A stretch of 64,000 bases of DNA from Simplicispira hankyongi (GCF_003570885.1 NZ_QXJC01000001.1:868001-932000); one strand, 5' to 3'; counted from the first letter of the stretch, positions 1 to 12,958 are shown. Notes: generated by a model not told the origin, from the letters alone. Translations and numbers: made by a program.

Positions 1-562
1 GCTCCATGCGGCCCTGGCCGAAGCGCTCGCCATTCAGGAACACGGTGGGCACGCCCATGATGCCGCGCGCCTCGATCTCGTTCTGGAACACGCCGCCGTC
101 AATCGCGGTGTGCGTGATGCGCGGGTTCAGCACGCTCATGAGGTTGAGCGCCTGCACCACGTCCGGGCAGTTGTGGCAGGAGAGCGAGTAGTAGGTCTCG
201 AAATGGAAGTCGCCGTCCAGGCCCTTGACCTGCTCCAGCAGCTCGGCCGCTTCCTTCGACGGGTGCCCGCCGACCTGCAGCAGCGCCAGCACCAGCGAGG
301 TGAACTCGTGACCCAGCGGCACGCCAGCGAAGCGCACGCCGCTGTTTTGCCCAGGGTTGGTGATGAGGAACGAGGGCTTGCGCACATCCAGGTCGTTCTT
401 CTCGACCACGGTGATCTTGTCCGACTGGGCGCGGATGTCTTGCAGCAGTTCGCGCAGCTCGTTCGACGCCGTGCTGTCGTCCAGCGTGGCGACCAGTTCC
501 ACCGGGCGCTGCAGGCGCTCCAGGTAGGCTTTCAACTGGGTTTTGAGGGTGTCGTCGAGCAT
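1..562 (-). CDS. ahpF: Alkyl hydroperoxide reductase subunit F, N-terminal part (cut by window edge)
   Basis: AhpF is the flavoprotein that reduces AhpC with NAD(P)H electrons. About 187 residues are present and the reading frame runs off the window start, so the FAD/NAD domains are not seen. What is seen is the tandem thioredoxin-fold N-terminal domain, including the redox-active CHNC at residues 129-132, the same numbering as I recall for the E. coli protein, and a later VPTVFLNGE stretch. The start is the ATG at 562. It lies 87 bp downstream of ahpC on the same strand, with a strong hairpin-plus-T-run terminator between the two genes, so expression probably depends on readthrough or its own promoter. 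Identity is certain; only completeness is limited. Confidence 0.95.
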   Translation of the reverse strand, partial: MLDDTLKTQLKAYLERLQRPVELVATLDDSTASNELRELLQDIRAQSDKITVVEKNDLDVRKPSFLITNPGQNSGVRFAGVPLGHEFTSLVLALLQVGGHPSKEAAELLEQVKGLDGDFHFETYYSLSCHNCPDVVQALNLMSVLNPRITHTAIDGGVFQNEIEARGIMGVPTVFLNGERFGQGRME

Positions 563-595
563 TGCGGAACTCCTGAAATTTGAATTTTTGGGCGT

Positions 596-623
596 AAAAA
601 AACCCGGGCGCCAGGCACCCGGG
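596..623 (-). terminator. Rho-independent terminator between ahpC and ahpF
   Basis: Read on the minus strand, CCCGGG, a short interior (TGCCTGGCG) and CCCGGG form a GC-rich hairpin at 603-623 that is followed at once by seven T residues (596-602). It lies 27 bp after the ahpC stop and 34 bp before the ahpF start. It therefore probably acts as a partial terminator that lets AhpC be made in excess of AhpF. Confidence 0.8.
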
Positions 624-649
624 CGTCTTGGAGCGCTTAAGGAGGGCGC

Positions 650-1213
650 TTAGATCTTGCCGACGAGGTCCAGCGAAGGGGCAATGGTCTTCTCGCCTTC
701 CTTCCACTTGGCCGGGCAGACTTCACCAGGATGCGCCGCGGTGTACTGGGCGGCCTTGAGCTTGCGCAGGGTTTCCTTCACGTCGCGGGCGATTTCGTTG
801 GAATGCACTTCCATGGTCTTGATAAAACCATCGGGGTTGATGATGAAGGTGCCGCGCAGCGCCAGGCCTTCTTCGTCGATGTGCACGTCAAAGGCGCGGG
901 TCAGGTGGTGCGTCGGGTCGCCGACCAGGAAGAACTTGGCCTTGCCGACGGCGGGCGAGGTTTCGTGCCAGACCTTGTGCGAGAAATGCGTGTCGGTGGT
1001 GACAACGTAGACCTCGGCACCGGCCTTCTGGAATTCTGCGTAGTTGTCGGCCGCATCTTCAACTTCGGTCGGGCAGTTGAAGGTGAAGGCGGCGGGCATG
1101 AAGATCACCACGGACCACTTGCCTTTGATGGTTTGGTCCGTCACTTCAACGAACTTGCCGTTGTGGAAGGCTTGGTTCTTGAACGGCTGGACTTGCGTAT
1201 TGATGAGGGACAT
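650..1213 (-). CDS. ahpC: Alkyl hydroperoxide reductase subunit C (peroxiredoxin)
   Basis: This is a 187-residue typical 2-Cys peroxiredoxin that reduces hydrogen peroxide, organic hydroperoxides and peroxynitrite in the cytosol, recycled by AhpF. The peroxidatic cysteine is C47 in FTFNCPTE and the resolving cysteine is C166 in GEVCPAKW; both are present. The length equals that of the enterobacterial protein. The ATG at 1213 is chosen because GGAAAG lies at the right distance upstream; an in-frame extension to 1270 would add residues not seen in the family. It is divergent from bfr across a 189-bp A/T-rich region and upstream of ahpF, so peroxide and iron handling sit together. OxyR control is likely from the family but no clean OxyR site was found. 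Confidence 0.98.
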   Translation of the reverse strand: MSLINTQVQPFKNQAFHNGKFVEVTDQTIKGKWSVVIFMPAAFTFNCPTEVEDAADNYAEFQKAGAEVYVVTTDTHFSHKVWHETSPAVGKAKFFLVGDPTHHLTRAFDVHIDEEGLALRGTFIINPDGFIKTMEVHSNEIARDVKETLRKLKAAQYTAAHPGEVCPAKWKEGEKTIAPSLDLVGKI

Positions 1214-1402
1214 TGCTGCTTTCCTTTCGGGTGATGAACTGAACACGAAGGCAAGTCTAGACACAATCAATCAATAAAACCAATCAATTCATTTCATAGT
1301 ATCGATGCCTTTTAACTATTTCAATACCCCGATCAGCGCACAGTGGCCGGCGCTGGACGCACAATGGCGCCTTCATTGCCGCACACGATAAGGAGTCCCG
1401 CT

Positions 1403-1879
1403 ATGCAAGGCGACGCACAGGTCATTGGCTACCTCCAGGCCCAGCTCAAGAACGAGCTGACCGCCATCAACCAGTACTTTTTGCACTACCGCATGCTCAA
1501 GCACTGGGGCTTTGGCAAGCTGGCCAAGAAGGAGTACGAGGAGTCCATGGGCGAGATGAAGCATGCGGATATGCTGATGGACCGCATTTTCATGCTCGAC
1601 GGCCTGCCGAACCTGCAAGACCTGGGCAAGCTGATGATTGGCGAGGACGTGCCCGAAATTCTGGCCTGCGATCTGGGCCTGGAGCGCGGCGCGCAAGCGA
1701 CGGTCAAGGAAGGCATGGCGCACTGCGAATCGGTGCGCGACTACGTTTCGCGCGATTTGCTGCAAACCATCCTCGACGACACCGAAGAGCACATCGATTT
1801 TCTGGAAACGCAGATTGAGCTGGTCGCCAAGGTCGGCGTGCAAAACTACCTGCAGTCGCACATGAGCGAACTTGAATAG
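1403..1879 (+). CDS. bfr: Bacterioferritin
   Basis: This 158-residue bacterioferritin stores iron in a 24-mer shell with haem at the subunit interface. The haem-ligand methionine M52 is present in EMKHAD. Ferroxidase ligands E18, E51, H54, E94 and H130 are all visible. The position that aligns with E127 of E. coli Bfr is Thr in DDTEEHID, with Glu at 128 and 129, so one bridging carboxylate may be missing or shifted. AGGAG seven bases before the ATG at 1403 fixes the start. It is divergent from ahpC, which suits joint peroxide and iron control, and is followed by a terminator. Other members of the ferritin superfamily are unlikely because of M52. Confidence 0.96.
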   Translation: MQGDAQVIGYLQAQLKNELTAINQYFLHYRMLKHWGFGKLAKKEYEESMGEMKHADMLMDRIFMLDGLPNLQDLGKLMIGEDVPEILACDLGLERGAQATVKEGMAHCESVRDYVSRDLLQTILDDTEEHIDFLETQIELVAKVGVQNYLQSHMSELE

Positions 1880-1903
1880 GCCGCAGGCGGCTGCGCAACC
1901 GAA

Positions 1904-1926
1904 GCGGGCCAGGCGCCCGCTTTTTT
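1904..1926 (+). terminator. Rho-independent terminator after bfr
   Basis: GCGGGC and GCCCGC flank a five-base loop (1904-1920) and are followed by six T residues, starting 25 bp after the bfr stop codon. Confidence 0.85.
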
Positions 1927-2004
1927 ATTGCGCATGCGAGCTTGCGCCCATCCTCGCACCGGTTTGCGACAATGCCCGTACCCCTCGCCTGCCCTATCGC
2001 CCCC

Positions 2005-2277
2005 ATGCACGAAACACCTCCGCCTGCACCGCCTGAGCCGCCTGCCACCCAGCGGCACAACCCCTTGCACGGCGTGACGCTCGAAGCCATGGTGCGCGCG
2101 CTCGCCGAGCATTACGGCTGGCCGGGCCTGGCCGAACAGATACCAGTGCGTTGCTTTCAGCACGAGCCCAGCGTGAACTCCAGCCTGAAGTTTTTGCGCA
2201 AAACGCCCTGGGCGCGTGAGAAGGTCGAGAGCTTGTACCTCTTCATGCTGCGCGAGCAGCGCCGGGCGGCGCAGTAG
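2005..2277 (+). CDS. VF530-type (DUF2132) small DNA-binding-like protein
   Basis: About 90 residues. The conserved part reads NPLHGVTLEAMV, then HYGW, IPVRCF, and SSLKFLRKTPWAREKVE, which is the signature I know from VF530/DUF2132 proteins; a structure of one member suggested a DNA-binding fold, but the cellular role is unknown. The N-terminal 20 residues are Pro/Glu-rich and not conserved. Two earlier in-frame ATGs (1942, 1972) exist. I prefer 2005 because a GACAAT -10-like hexamer at 1968-1973 would put the transcript start just upstream of it and overlaps the 1972 codon. It ends 8 bp before the convergent comEC stop. Confidence 0.8.
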   Translation: MHETPPPAPPEPPATQRHNPLHGVTLEAMVRALAEHYGWPGLAEQIPVRCFQHEPSVNSSLKFLRKTPWAREKVESLYLFMLREQRRAAQ

Positions 2278-2285
2278 GCATTCAC

Positions 2286-4805
2286 CTAAGGCGGGTCGTG
2301 CTGCCAGTAGCGCCGCCCGACCTCGCGCTCACAGCGCACTGCCTCGGGCGCGTCCGATTGCCAGGTCGCGGCGCCGCAATGTGCCGAATCAACCACCCGT
2401 GCACCATGCTCGCGCAAGCGCTGCACCACGATCGGCGCGGGGTGGCCAAAGCGGCTGCGGTAGGCGGCCTGTACCAGCGCAATTTTCGGCTGCACCGCGG
2501 CAAGAAAAGCGTCGCTTGACGAGGTTTTGCTGCCATGGTGCGGGACCAGCAGCGCATCGGCAGCCAATGGCGCTCCGGCCTCCACCAACGCCAGCTCCTG
2601 CGGTCGCTCGATATCACCGACCAGCAGCGCGCTGGCGCCGCTCACAGCCCGCACGTGCAACACGCAGCTTTGTGCATTCGGCTTCTCGCCACGTGGCAAC
2701 ACGGCAGGCGCCGCCTGCAACGGGTGCAGAACATCGAACTGCACACCGTCCCACGTCCAGGTCTGCCCCGCGACGCAGGGCGCCCAGGCACGCAGTGCGA
2801 GCAGCGCGGCCTCACCAGCAATCGACCCGGTCAGCGCAGCCTGCGGCTGCTGGGCCAGTACAGCACTCGCGCCACCGGTATGGTCGCTGTCGCGGTGGCT
2901 GAGCATGACGGTGTCCACCCGCTCACCCAGCGAGCGCAGCAGCGGCACCAGCACGCGATCGCCCGCATCGCTTGCCAGGCTGTAGCGTGGGCCAGTGTCG
3001 TAAAGCAGCGCGTGCCGCGCGGTACGCACCAGCACCGCGTTGCCCTGGCCAATGTCGGCGGCAAGCAACTCGAAACTGCCCGGCAGCGGCCTCGGCGCCT
3101 GCCACAGCAGCGCTGGCAGCAGCAGCGGCACGCCGGCCAAACGCAGGGATGCGGGCAGGCGCGCAGCCAGCAACACGCCGCCGATCACCGCAGCCAGCCC
3201 CGCCCACAGCGGCGCCGCCGCCACATCGAACTGCGCCCACGGCCAGGCTGCCAGCCAGCCCAGCCAAATGCCCAGCAGTTGTACGCACCAGGCCGCCACC
3301 TGCCATAGCGGCGGCCAGAGCACGCCAGCGAAGGCCAGTGGCGTGACGATCAGCGTGACCCAAGGAATGGCAACGAGGTTGGCAAAAAAACCGACCAGCG
3401 ACACCTGGCCAAACAGCAGCAGGCTGAGCGGCGTGAGCGCCACGGTCACCGTCCATTGCTCGCGCAATAAGGAGAGAAACTTGGCCTTGGCGCTTATGGT
3501 ACCTGCGCTACCAGCTATCGGATTAAGAGCAAACAACACCCCGACAGCCACAAAGCTCAGCCAAAACCCGGCCTGCAGCAGGGCCCAAGGGTCGAACAGC
3601 ACCACGACCGCACAGGCCAGAAGCCAGATAAGCGGCCAAGGCCAGCGCCGCCCGGCAAGCTTGAGGCCCACCACCACGGCCAGCATCAGCACGGTGCGCT
3701 GCGCAGGAATGCCCCAGCCGCTGAACACCGCATACACCGTTGCCAGCAGCAAACCACCGAGCAGGGCCGCAGACTGCGCCGGCCATGCCAGGCACAGGCG
3801 CGGCGCGCGCCGCCACAGCCCACCAACAGCCAGAGCCGCCAGCCAGGCAAAGAGCGTGATGTGCAGGCCTGAGATGCTGACCAGGTGCGCGACCCCCGTG
3901 GCCCGAAACACGTTCCAGTCGCTGCGGTCGATGGCACGCTGGTCGCCCGTCACCAGTGCCGCCACCACGCCGGCGGCACGCACCTCGGCCGGCCCCTCGG
4001 CGGCTGCGGCCAGTCGGGTCAGAATCGCATCTCGGACGTTCTCACGCAGTTGCAGCACCGGGTAGCGCAGCGCGGCGTCCAGACGCGCGGGAGGCCCGTC
4101 CTTCGGTCCGGCCCGCACATAGCCCACTGCCTGCACGCCTTGTTCCCACTGCCTGAGCTCGTAGTCAAAGCCGTTCGGGTTGCGCGCGCCATGCGGCGCC
4201 TTGAGCCGCACCACCATGCGCCAGCGCTCACCAGCGTGCGGCGCGCCGGCTTGCTGGGGCTGCGCACCGCTCGCACCGGCCTCGTGGTACCAGGCCAGGT
4301 CGATGAGCGGCGGCACTTGCAGAGACTTTCCCTGCAGGCTGGCGGAATCGACCTGCAAGCGAAAGCGGACACCCGTCTCCATGGCTTCCGGCAAGCCTGC
4401 CACAGTGCCGGTCACCATGATGTCTTGCCCCTCCAGCGCCGGGTTCAGCGCCGCGCGCGCGTAGTGCAGGGAGCGCAATCCGCAGAGCGCAAACACGGCA
4501 AGTGCAAACGCCACCAACACGAGAAAAAACGCCCTGCGCGGCCTGGATGTCGCCCGCCAGCTAAGGGCGCCCAACGCCAGCGCGACACCAGCGGCGCCGG
4601 TGGCGGCATACCCCGCTGCCGTCCATAAAGTGGGCTGCTGGATTTGCAACGCAGACCCCACCACCACGCCGAGCAGCCCCGGCACCAGCACGACAAGCCG
4701 CATCGGCGCCATGCGCAGCCCTTGCCGTTGCGACGGAACAGGTGCTGGCGGTGCTGGACTGGAATCCGACGCAGAGGTCATCGCAGAGGCTGGCGCCGGG
4801 GTCAT
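2286..4805 (-). CDS. comEC: DNA internalization competence protein ComEC/Rec2
   Basis: A polytopic inner-membrane protein of about 840 residues that forms the channel for single-stranded DNA entry in natural transformation. In order: N-terminal membrane segments and DUF4131 region, the multi-helix Competence domain (VSISGLHITLFAW motif), and a C-terminal metallo-beta-lactamase domain with SHRDSDHTGG and VPHHGSK. Stop is firm. The start is uncertain: the frame is open to 4877, where it would overlap the divergent RidA gene, and in-frame ATGs lie at 4805, 4781 and 4712; none has a good ribosome site. A palindromic repeat is read through in frame at 3477-3530, adding a loop of about 18 residues between membrane segments. 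It suggests the organism is or was naturally competent. Confidence 0.9.
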   Translation of the reverse strand: MTPAPASAMTSASDSSPAPPAPVPSQRQGLRMAPMRLVVLVPGLLGVVVGSALQIQQPTLWTAAGYAATGAAGVALALGALSWRATSRPRRAFFLVLVAFALAVFALCGLRSLHYARAALNPALEGQDIMVTGTVAGLPEAMETGVRFRLQVDSASLQGKSLQVPPLIDLAWYHEAGASGAQPQQAGAPHAGERWRMVVRLKAPHGARNPNGFDYELRQWEQGVQAVGYVRAGPKDGPPARLDAALRYPVLQLRENVRDAILTRLAAAAEGPAEVRAAGVVAALVTGDQRAIDRSDWNVFRATGVAHLVSISGLHITLFAWLAALAVGGLWRRAPRLCLAWPAQSAALLGGLLLATVYAVFSGWGIPAQRTVLMLAVVVGLKLAGRRWPWPLIWLLACAVVVLFDPWALLQAGFWLSFVAVGVLFALNPIAGSAGTISAKAKFLSLLREQWTVTVALTPLSLLLFGQVSLVGFFANLVAIPWVTLIVTPLAFAGVLWPPLWQVAAWCVQLLGIWLGWLAAWPWAQFDVAAAPLWAGLAAVIGGVLLAARLPASLRLAGVPLLLPALLWQAPRPLPGSFELLAADIGQGNAVLVRTARHALLYDTGPRYSLASDAGDRVLVPLLRSLGERVDTVMLSHRDSDHTGGASAVLAQQPQAALTGSIAGEAALLALRAWAPCVAGQTWTWDGVQFDVLHPLQAAPAVLPRGEKPNAQSCVLHVRAVSGASALLVGDIERPQELALVEAGAPLAADALLVPHHGSKTSSSDAFLAAVQPKIALVQAAYRSRFGHPAPIVVQRLREHGARVVDSAHCGAATWQSDAPEAVRCEREVGRRYWQHDPP
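3477..3530 (-). repeat. Palindromic element copy 1, in frame inside comEC
   Basis: Shares the core AGCTGGTAGCGC, then ATAAGCGC and GGCCAAGTTT, with the other copies listed below, in the sense orientation of comEC. It is translated as ALNPIAGSAGT followed by ISAKAKF, a polar stretch in an otherwise hydrophobic domain. This copy is more diverged than the intergenic ones. Confidence 0.7.
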
Positions 4806-4875
4806 TGCCGGATGGGTGGAATGTTGGGTTTCTGCCTGTGTACCATGCGCGGTTTCCCTACAGCAAGAATCTGCC

Positions 4876-5334
4876 ATGAACGTTTACGACAAACTCAAAG
4901 AACTTCAGATCACCCTGCCACCGGTCTCGGTGCCTGCTGCAGCCTACGTGCCCTACGTGCAGACCGGCAAGCTCGTCTTCTTGAGCGGCCATATTGCACG
5001 CAAGGACGGCAAGCCTTGGGCGGCACAATTTGGCCGCGATATTTCAACGGAAGACGGCAAGGCTGCCGCGCGCGCCGTGGCCATTGACCTGATGGGCACG
5101 CTGCAAGCCGCAGCCGGCGGTGACCTCAACCGCGTCAAGCGTATCGTGAAGCTGATGAGCCTGGTCAATTCCACGGGAAGCTTCACCGAGCAGCACCTGG
5201 TGACCAATGGCGCCAGCGAACTGCTGGGCGAAGTGTTTGGCGAAGCTGGTGTGCACGCGCGCAGCGCTTTCGGCGTGGCGCAGATTCCCTTGGGCGCCTG
5301 CGTGGAAATTGAACTGATTGCCGAATTGGCTTGA
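4876..5334 (+). CDS. RidA/YjgF-family protein (endoribonuclease L-PSP-like, PF14588 type)
   Basis: 152 residues. LVFLSGHIARKDGKP near residue 33, AAARAVAIDLMGTL, RVKRIVKLMSLVNS and the C-terminal HARSAFGVAQIPLGACVEIE mark the larger RidA subgroup once annotated as YjgF-like endoribonuclease. RidA itself removes reactive enamine/imine intermediates; members of this subgroup are poorly characterised, and whether this one is a deaminase cannot be told from sequence. The ATG at 4876 is chosen because homology starts there. It is divergent from comEC and convergent with a chemoreceptor 31 bp away. No terminator hairpin is evident. Confidence 0.88.
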   Translation: MNVYDKLKELQITLPPVSVPAAAYVPYVQTGKLVFLSGHIARKDGKPWAAQFGRDISTEDGKAAARAVAIDLMGTLQAAAGGDLNRVKRIVKLMSLVNSTGSFTEQHLVTNGASELLGEVFGEAGVHARSAFGVAQIPLGACVEIELIAELA

Positions 5335-5365
5335 GCGCGGCTCCAAGCGCGCTGTCGCTGCGCGC

Positions 5366-7141
5366 CTAGAACGATTCCCAATCGCCCTCATCGCCCGGCG
5401 CTGCAGCAGCAAGCCTGGAAGAAGGTTTGGAAGAAGGCGTGGATAAGGCCTTGGGCAAGGGCTTGGCGGCCGCAGGCCGTACACCCGGCGCTGAAACCTT
5501 GGGGCGTGCCTGCACGGATTTGGTCACCGCAGGCGACGGGCTTATTCGCTGCGCCACAGCTCGCGGCGCAGCCACTGAGGCGACGCGCTGCGGCACCTGG
5601 GCGCCCCCCAACTTGAAGGTCGAAACCACCTGCGCCAGCTGCTCGGCCTGCTCGCGCAGGCTTTGCGCCGCCGCCGCGCTTTGCTCGACCAGTGCGGCGT
5701 TTTGCTGCGTCATCTGGTCCAGGTTGCCCACGGCCTGGTTCACCTGAGAGATGCCCGAGCTCTGCTCGGTGGACGCCGCCGTGATTTCGCCAATCATGTC
5801 GTTGACGCGCTGCACCGACTGCACGATGTCCTGCATCGTGGTGCCCGCATCCTGCACCAGACGCGAGCCGGCCTCGACTTTCTCCACCGAGGTGCCGATG
5901 AGCTGCTTGATCTCCTTGGCCGCCTCGGCACTGCGTCCGGCCAGGCTGCGCACTTCGCTGGCCACCACGGCAAAGCCTCGGCCCTGCTCACCCGCCCTTG
6001 CGGCTTCCACAGCGGCGTTGAGCGCCAGGATATTGGTCTGGAAGGCAATGCCGTCGATCACCCCAATGATGTCGGCAATCTTCTTGCTGCTGTGGTTGAT
6101 CTCGTCCATGGTGGCGACCACCTGCGTCACCACTTCGCCGCCGCGGCGCGCCACACCGGTGGCGCTGGCAGCCAGACTGCTGGCTTGCTGGGCGCTGCTT
6201 GCACTTTGCGCAATGGTGCTGGTGAACTGCTCCATGGCGGCAGCGGTTTCCTGCAGGTTGCTTGACGTCTGCTCGGTGCGTGCCGAGAGGTCGTGGTTGC
6301 CGCTGGCAATCTCGGCGCTGGCGGTGGCAATGCTGTCGGTGCTGTGGCGCACTTGCTGCACGGTGCCGGCCAGCGATGCACTCATGGCGTAGAGCGAGCG
6401 CAGCAGATCGCCGAATTCGTCCTGGCGCTGAATGTCTGCGCGCTGGCTCAAATCGCCAGCCGCAATGTGCGCAGCCAGTTCGTTGGCCTGTCGCAGCGGA
6501 CGCTGGATGCTGCGGATAAGCAGAAAGGCGCCCGCGCCAATGACCAGTATCACCAACACCATGGCAGAAATACCGACCCGGATCGTCGTGACACGCGAAG
6601 CAGCAATGCTCTGCAACTGGTCACGCTCCGCCTGCTGCTGCATTTCCACGAAATCGTGCAGGGCTTTCAAGTAGGCGTCGGACGCCGGGCTATAGCTTTT
6701 TTCGACGAACGCGACAGCTTCCTGTTGCTGCCCATCGGCCTTGAGCTTTCGCGCCTGCGCGCGCGCATCCAGCATGGCTTGGCGCGCGGCTGCAATCTTC
6801 GCCATCTGCGCACGGTCCGCATCGGACAATGGAAGGGCCTCGATTTTCTTTTGCACCTCGCTGACTTGCTGCGTCGTTGCGGCCATCACACCCTTCAACG
6901 CGTCCTCCACCGCCGGGTCGCTGCTGACAATGACGGCCTGGGTACGCGCCGCGTTGCTCTCCGTGAGGCCGACCCAGCGCGTGGCCGAGTCCACGCGCAG
7001 TTTCATGGCGGCAGTGACCGCGTCGCTCTCGACCTGCGCCCTGGCCGACCGCAGGCCGGCGAACCCCACCACACCCGCCAGCATGAGCACGATGATAAGG
7101 ACGGCCAACCAGAGCTTGTGAGCAATTCGAAGCTGCATCAT
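5366..7141 (-). CDS. Methyl-accepting chemotaxis protein
   Basis: 591 residues. TM1 at about 8-29, a periplasmic four-helix-bundle-like domain to about 188, TM2 at 189-209, a HAMP domain to about 262, then the cytoplasmic signalling hairpin with the tip NAAVEAARAGEQGRGFAVVA. The chain ends in DWESF after a Pro/Ala-rich flexible tail, resembling the NWETF pentapeptide that tethers CheR/CheB in E. coli Tar and Tsr, so it is probably a high-abundance type receptor able to help adapt others. Two successive ATGs (7141, 7138) follow AAGGG. Ligand unknown. No che genes are in the window. Confidence 0.95.
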   Translation of the reverse strand: MMQLRIAHKLWLAVLIIVLMLAGVVGFAGLRSARAQVESDAVTAAMKLRVDSATRWVGLTESNAARTQAVIVSSDPAVEDALKGVMAATTQQVSEVQKKIEALPLSDADRAQMAKIAAARQAMLDARAQARKLKADGQQQEAVAFVEKSYSPASDAYLKALHDFVEMQQQAERDQLQSIAASRVTTIRVGISAMVLVILVIGAGAFLLIRSIQRPLRQANELAAHIAAGDLSQRADIQRQDEFGDLLRSLYAMSASLAGTVQQVRHSTDSIATASAEIASGNHDLSARTEQTSSNLQETAAAMEQFTSTIAQSASSAQQASSLAASATGVARRGGEVVTQVVATMDEINHSSKKIADIIGVIDGIAFQTNILALNAAVEAARAGEQGRGFAVVASEVRSLAGRSAEAAKEIKQLIGTSVEKVEAGSRLVQDAGTTMQDIVQSVQRVNDMIGEITAASTEQSSGISQVNQAVGNLDQMTQQNAALVEQSAAAAQSLREQAEQLAQVVSTFKLGGAQVPQRVASVAAPRAVAQRISPSPAVTKSVQARPKVSAPGVRPAAAKPLPKALSTPSSKPSSRLAAAAPGDEGDWESF

Positions 7142-7233
7142 CGACCCTTATGTATGGAAATGTAAGCTTTTGCTCCCGCGAGCGTACTACCAAATCCAGC
7201 CGCCCAGGCAAGAAATTCGCTAGGGCCGACTCC

Positions 7234-9585
<2,352 letters not shown>

Positions 9586-9602
9586 GGGTCAATCACTAAC
9601 TT

Positions 9603-9657
9603 ATTGATAGCTATCAGCGCTTGACAGATAAGCGCTAGAGGCCAATTTGGCTTGAAA
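9603..9657 (+). repeat. Palindromic element copy 2, between parE and parC
   Basis: Contains TAGCTATCAGCGCTTGACAG, then ATAAGCGCTAGAGGCC, then AATTTGGCTTGAAA. It fills nearly the whole 73-bp gap. The AGCGCTT and ATAAGCGCT arms can pair as a hairpin. No T-run follows on the parEC-sense strand. Confidence 0.85.
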
Positions 9658-9658
9658 A

Positions 9659-11641
<1,983 letters not shown>

Positions 11642-11727
11642 GGGCGCGGATTGTAGGACTGTATGAAAAGCCAGTCTGGCCAACCGACCATGGCGCCCAG
11701 GCGCCAGCACGGTGCCGGCCGTTTGGC

Positions 11728-11733
11728 TATATT
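11728..11733 (+). promoter_or_regulatory. -10-like TATATT seven bases before the MFS start (leaderless candidate)
   Basis: TATATT ends 7 bases before the ATG at 11741, with no Shine-Dalgarno sequence between. This spacing predicts transcription starting at or next to the start codon. Confidence 0.45.
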
Positions 11734-11740
11734 TGTTGCA

Positions 11741-12958
11741 ATGCACACGACGCCACCCAAACTCTCCATGTTCCAGGTGCTCGCCTGCGGCGCTGCCGTG
11801 GTGACGCTCTCCATGGGCATTCGCCACGGCTTTGGCCTGTGGCTGCAACCGATCACGCAGGAGATGGGCTGGACGCGCCAGTCCTTCGCCCTGGCGCTGG
11901 CCATTCAAAACCTCTCGTGGGGCCTGATTGGCGTCTTTGCCGGCATGTTGGCAGACCGTTTTGGCGCCTTCCGCGTGCTGATTGGCGGCGCGGCGCTGTA
12001 CGCATTGGGCCTTGTGGGGATGGCGCTCTCGCCCACCGAAACACTGTTTGCCCTGACCACCGGCGTGCTGATTGGCGCGGCGCAGGCGGGCACCACCTAC
12101 GCCGTGATCTACGGCGTGATTGGCCGCCAGGTCCCGGCTGAAAAGCGCTCCTGGGCCATGGGCGTGGCGGCGGCGGCGGGCTCGTTCGGCCAGTTCCTCA
12201 TGGTGCCGACGGAAGGCTTCCTCATCACCGCCATGGGCTGGAAAGAAGCGCTGCTGGTGCTGGCCGCCATGGTGCTGGTCATCGTGCCGCTCGCCTTCTG
12301 GCTGCGCGAACCCCGCTTCGCCAGCGCAGCCCCCGTGCAGCACAGCCAGGGCATTGGCGAGGCGCTCTCCGAGGCGCTGCGCTACCCGAGCTTTCTGATG
12401 CTGACCGCTGGCTACTTCGTGTGCGGCTTCCAGGTGGTGTTCATCGCGGTGCACATGCCGAGCTACCTGCGCGACCACGGCCTCTCGCCCCAGGTGGCGA
12501 GCTATTCCCTGGCGCTGATTGGCTTGTTCAACGTGTTCGGCACCTATATTTCCGGCACGCTGGGCCAGCGCATGGCCAAGCGCCATATCCTGGCATTCAT
12601 CTACTTCACCCGCGCGGTGGTCATCACCGTGTTCTTGCTGGTGCCGCTCACGCCCACGTCGGTGTACCTCTTCTCGGCGGTGATGGGCGCGCTGTGGCTG
12701 TCCACCGTGCCGCCGACCAACGCCGCCGTGGCACAGATTTTTGGCGTGCAACACCTCTCGATGCTCGGCGGCTTCGTGTTCTTCAGCCACCAGGTCGGCA
12801 GCTTCCTGGGGGTGTGGCTGGGCGGCTACCTGTACGACCGTACCGGCAGCTACGACACCGTCTGGATGCTGGCGATTGCCTTTGGCGTGCTCGCCGGCCT
12901 CATCAACCTCCCCGTGCGCGAGCACCCGATTGCGCGCGGTGCCGCGCAGCCCGCATGA
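11741..12958 (+). CDS. Major facilitator superfamily transporter
   Basis: 405 residues with about 12 membrane helices. The N-terminal half has RHGFGLWLQPITQEMGW and the loop 2-3 motif GMLADRFGAFRVLIGG; the C-terminal half has SHQVGSFLGVWLGGYLYDRTGSY. This looks like the monocarboxylate/oxalate-type branch of the superfamily seen in many Burkholderiales, but the substrate cannot be inferred. Start at 11741 is chosen because a TATATT hexamer sits seven bases upstream; a 26-codon upstream extension would cross it. Its stop overlaps the ATG of a 53-residue membrane protein (ATGA), implying translational coupling. It is divergent from parE. Confidence 0.9.
   Translation: MHTTPPKLSMFQVLACGAAVVTLSMGIRHGFGLWLQPITQEMGWTRQSFALALAIQNLSWGLIGVFAGMLADRFGAFRVLIGGAALYALGLVGMALSPTETLFALTTGVLIGAAQAGTTYAVIYGVIGRQVPAEKRSWAMGVAAAAGSFGQFLMVPTEGFLITAMGWKEALLVLAAMVLVIVPLAFWLREPRFASAAPVQHSQGIGEALSEALRYPSFLMLTAGYFVCGFQVVFIAVHMPSYLRDHGLSPQVASYSLALIGLFNVFGTYISGTLGQRMAKRHILAFIYFTRAVVITVFLLVPLTPTSVYLFSAVMGALWLSTVPPTNAAVAQIFGVQHLSMLGGFVFFSHQVGSFLGVWLGGYLYDRTGSYDTVWMLAIAFGVLAGLINLPVREHPIARGAAQPA

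Noticed and set aside
1296-1319. ATAG and CTAT in inverted array between ahpC and bfr as an OxyR site
   Set aside because: The spacing is 16 bases; OxyR sites need ATAG and CTAT seven bases apart in repeated order. OxyR control remains plausible but is not shown.
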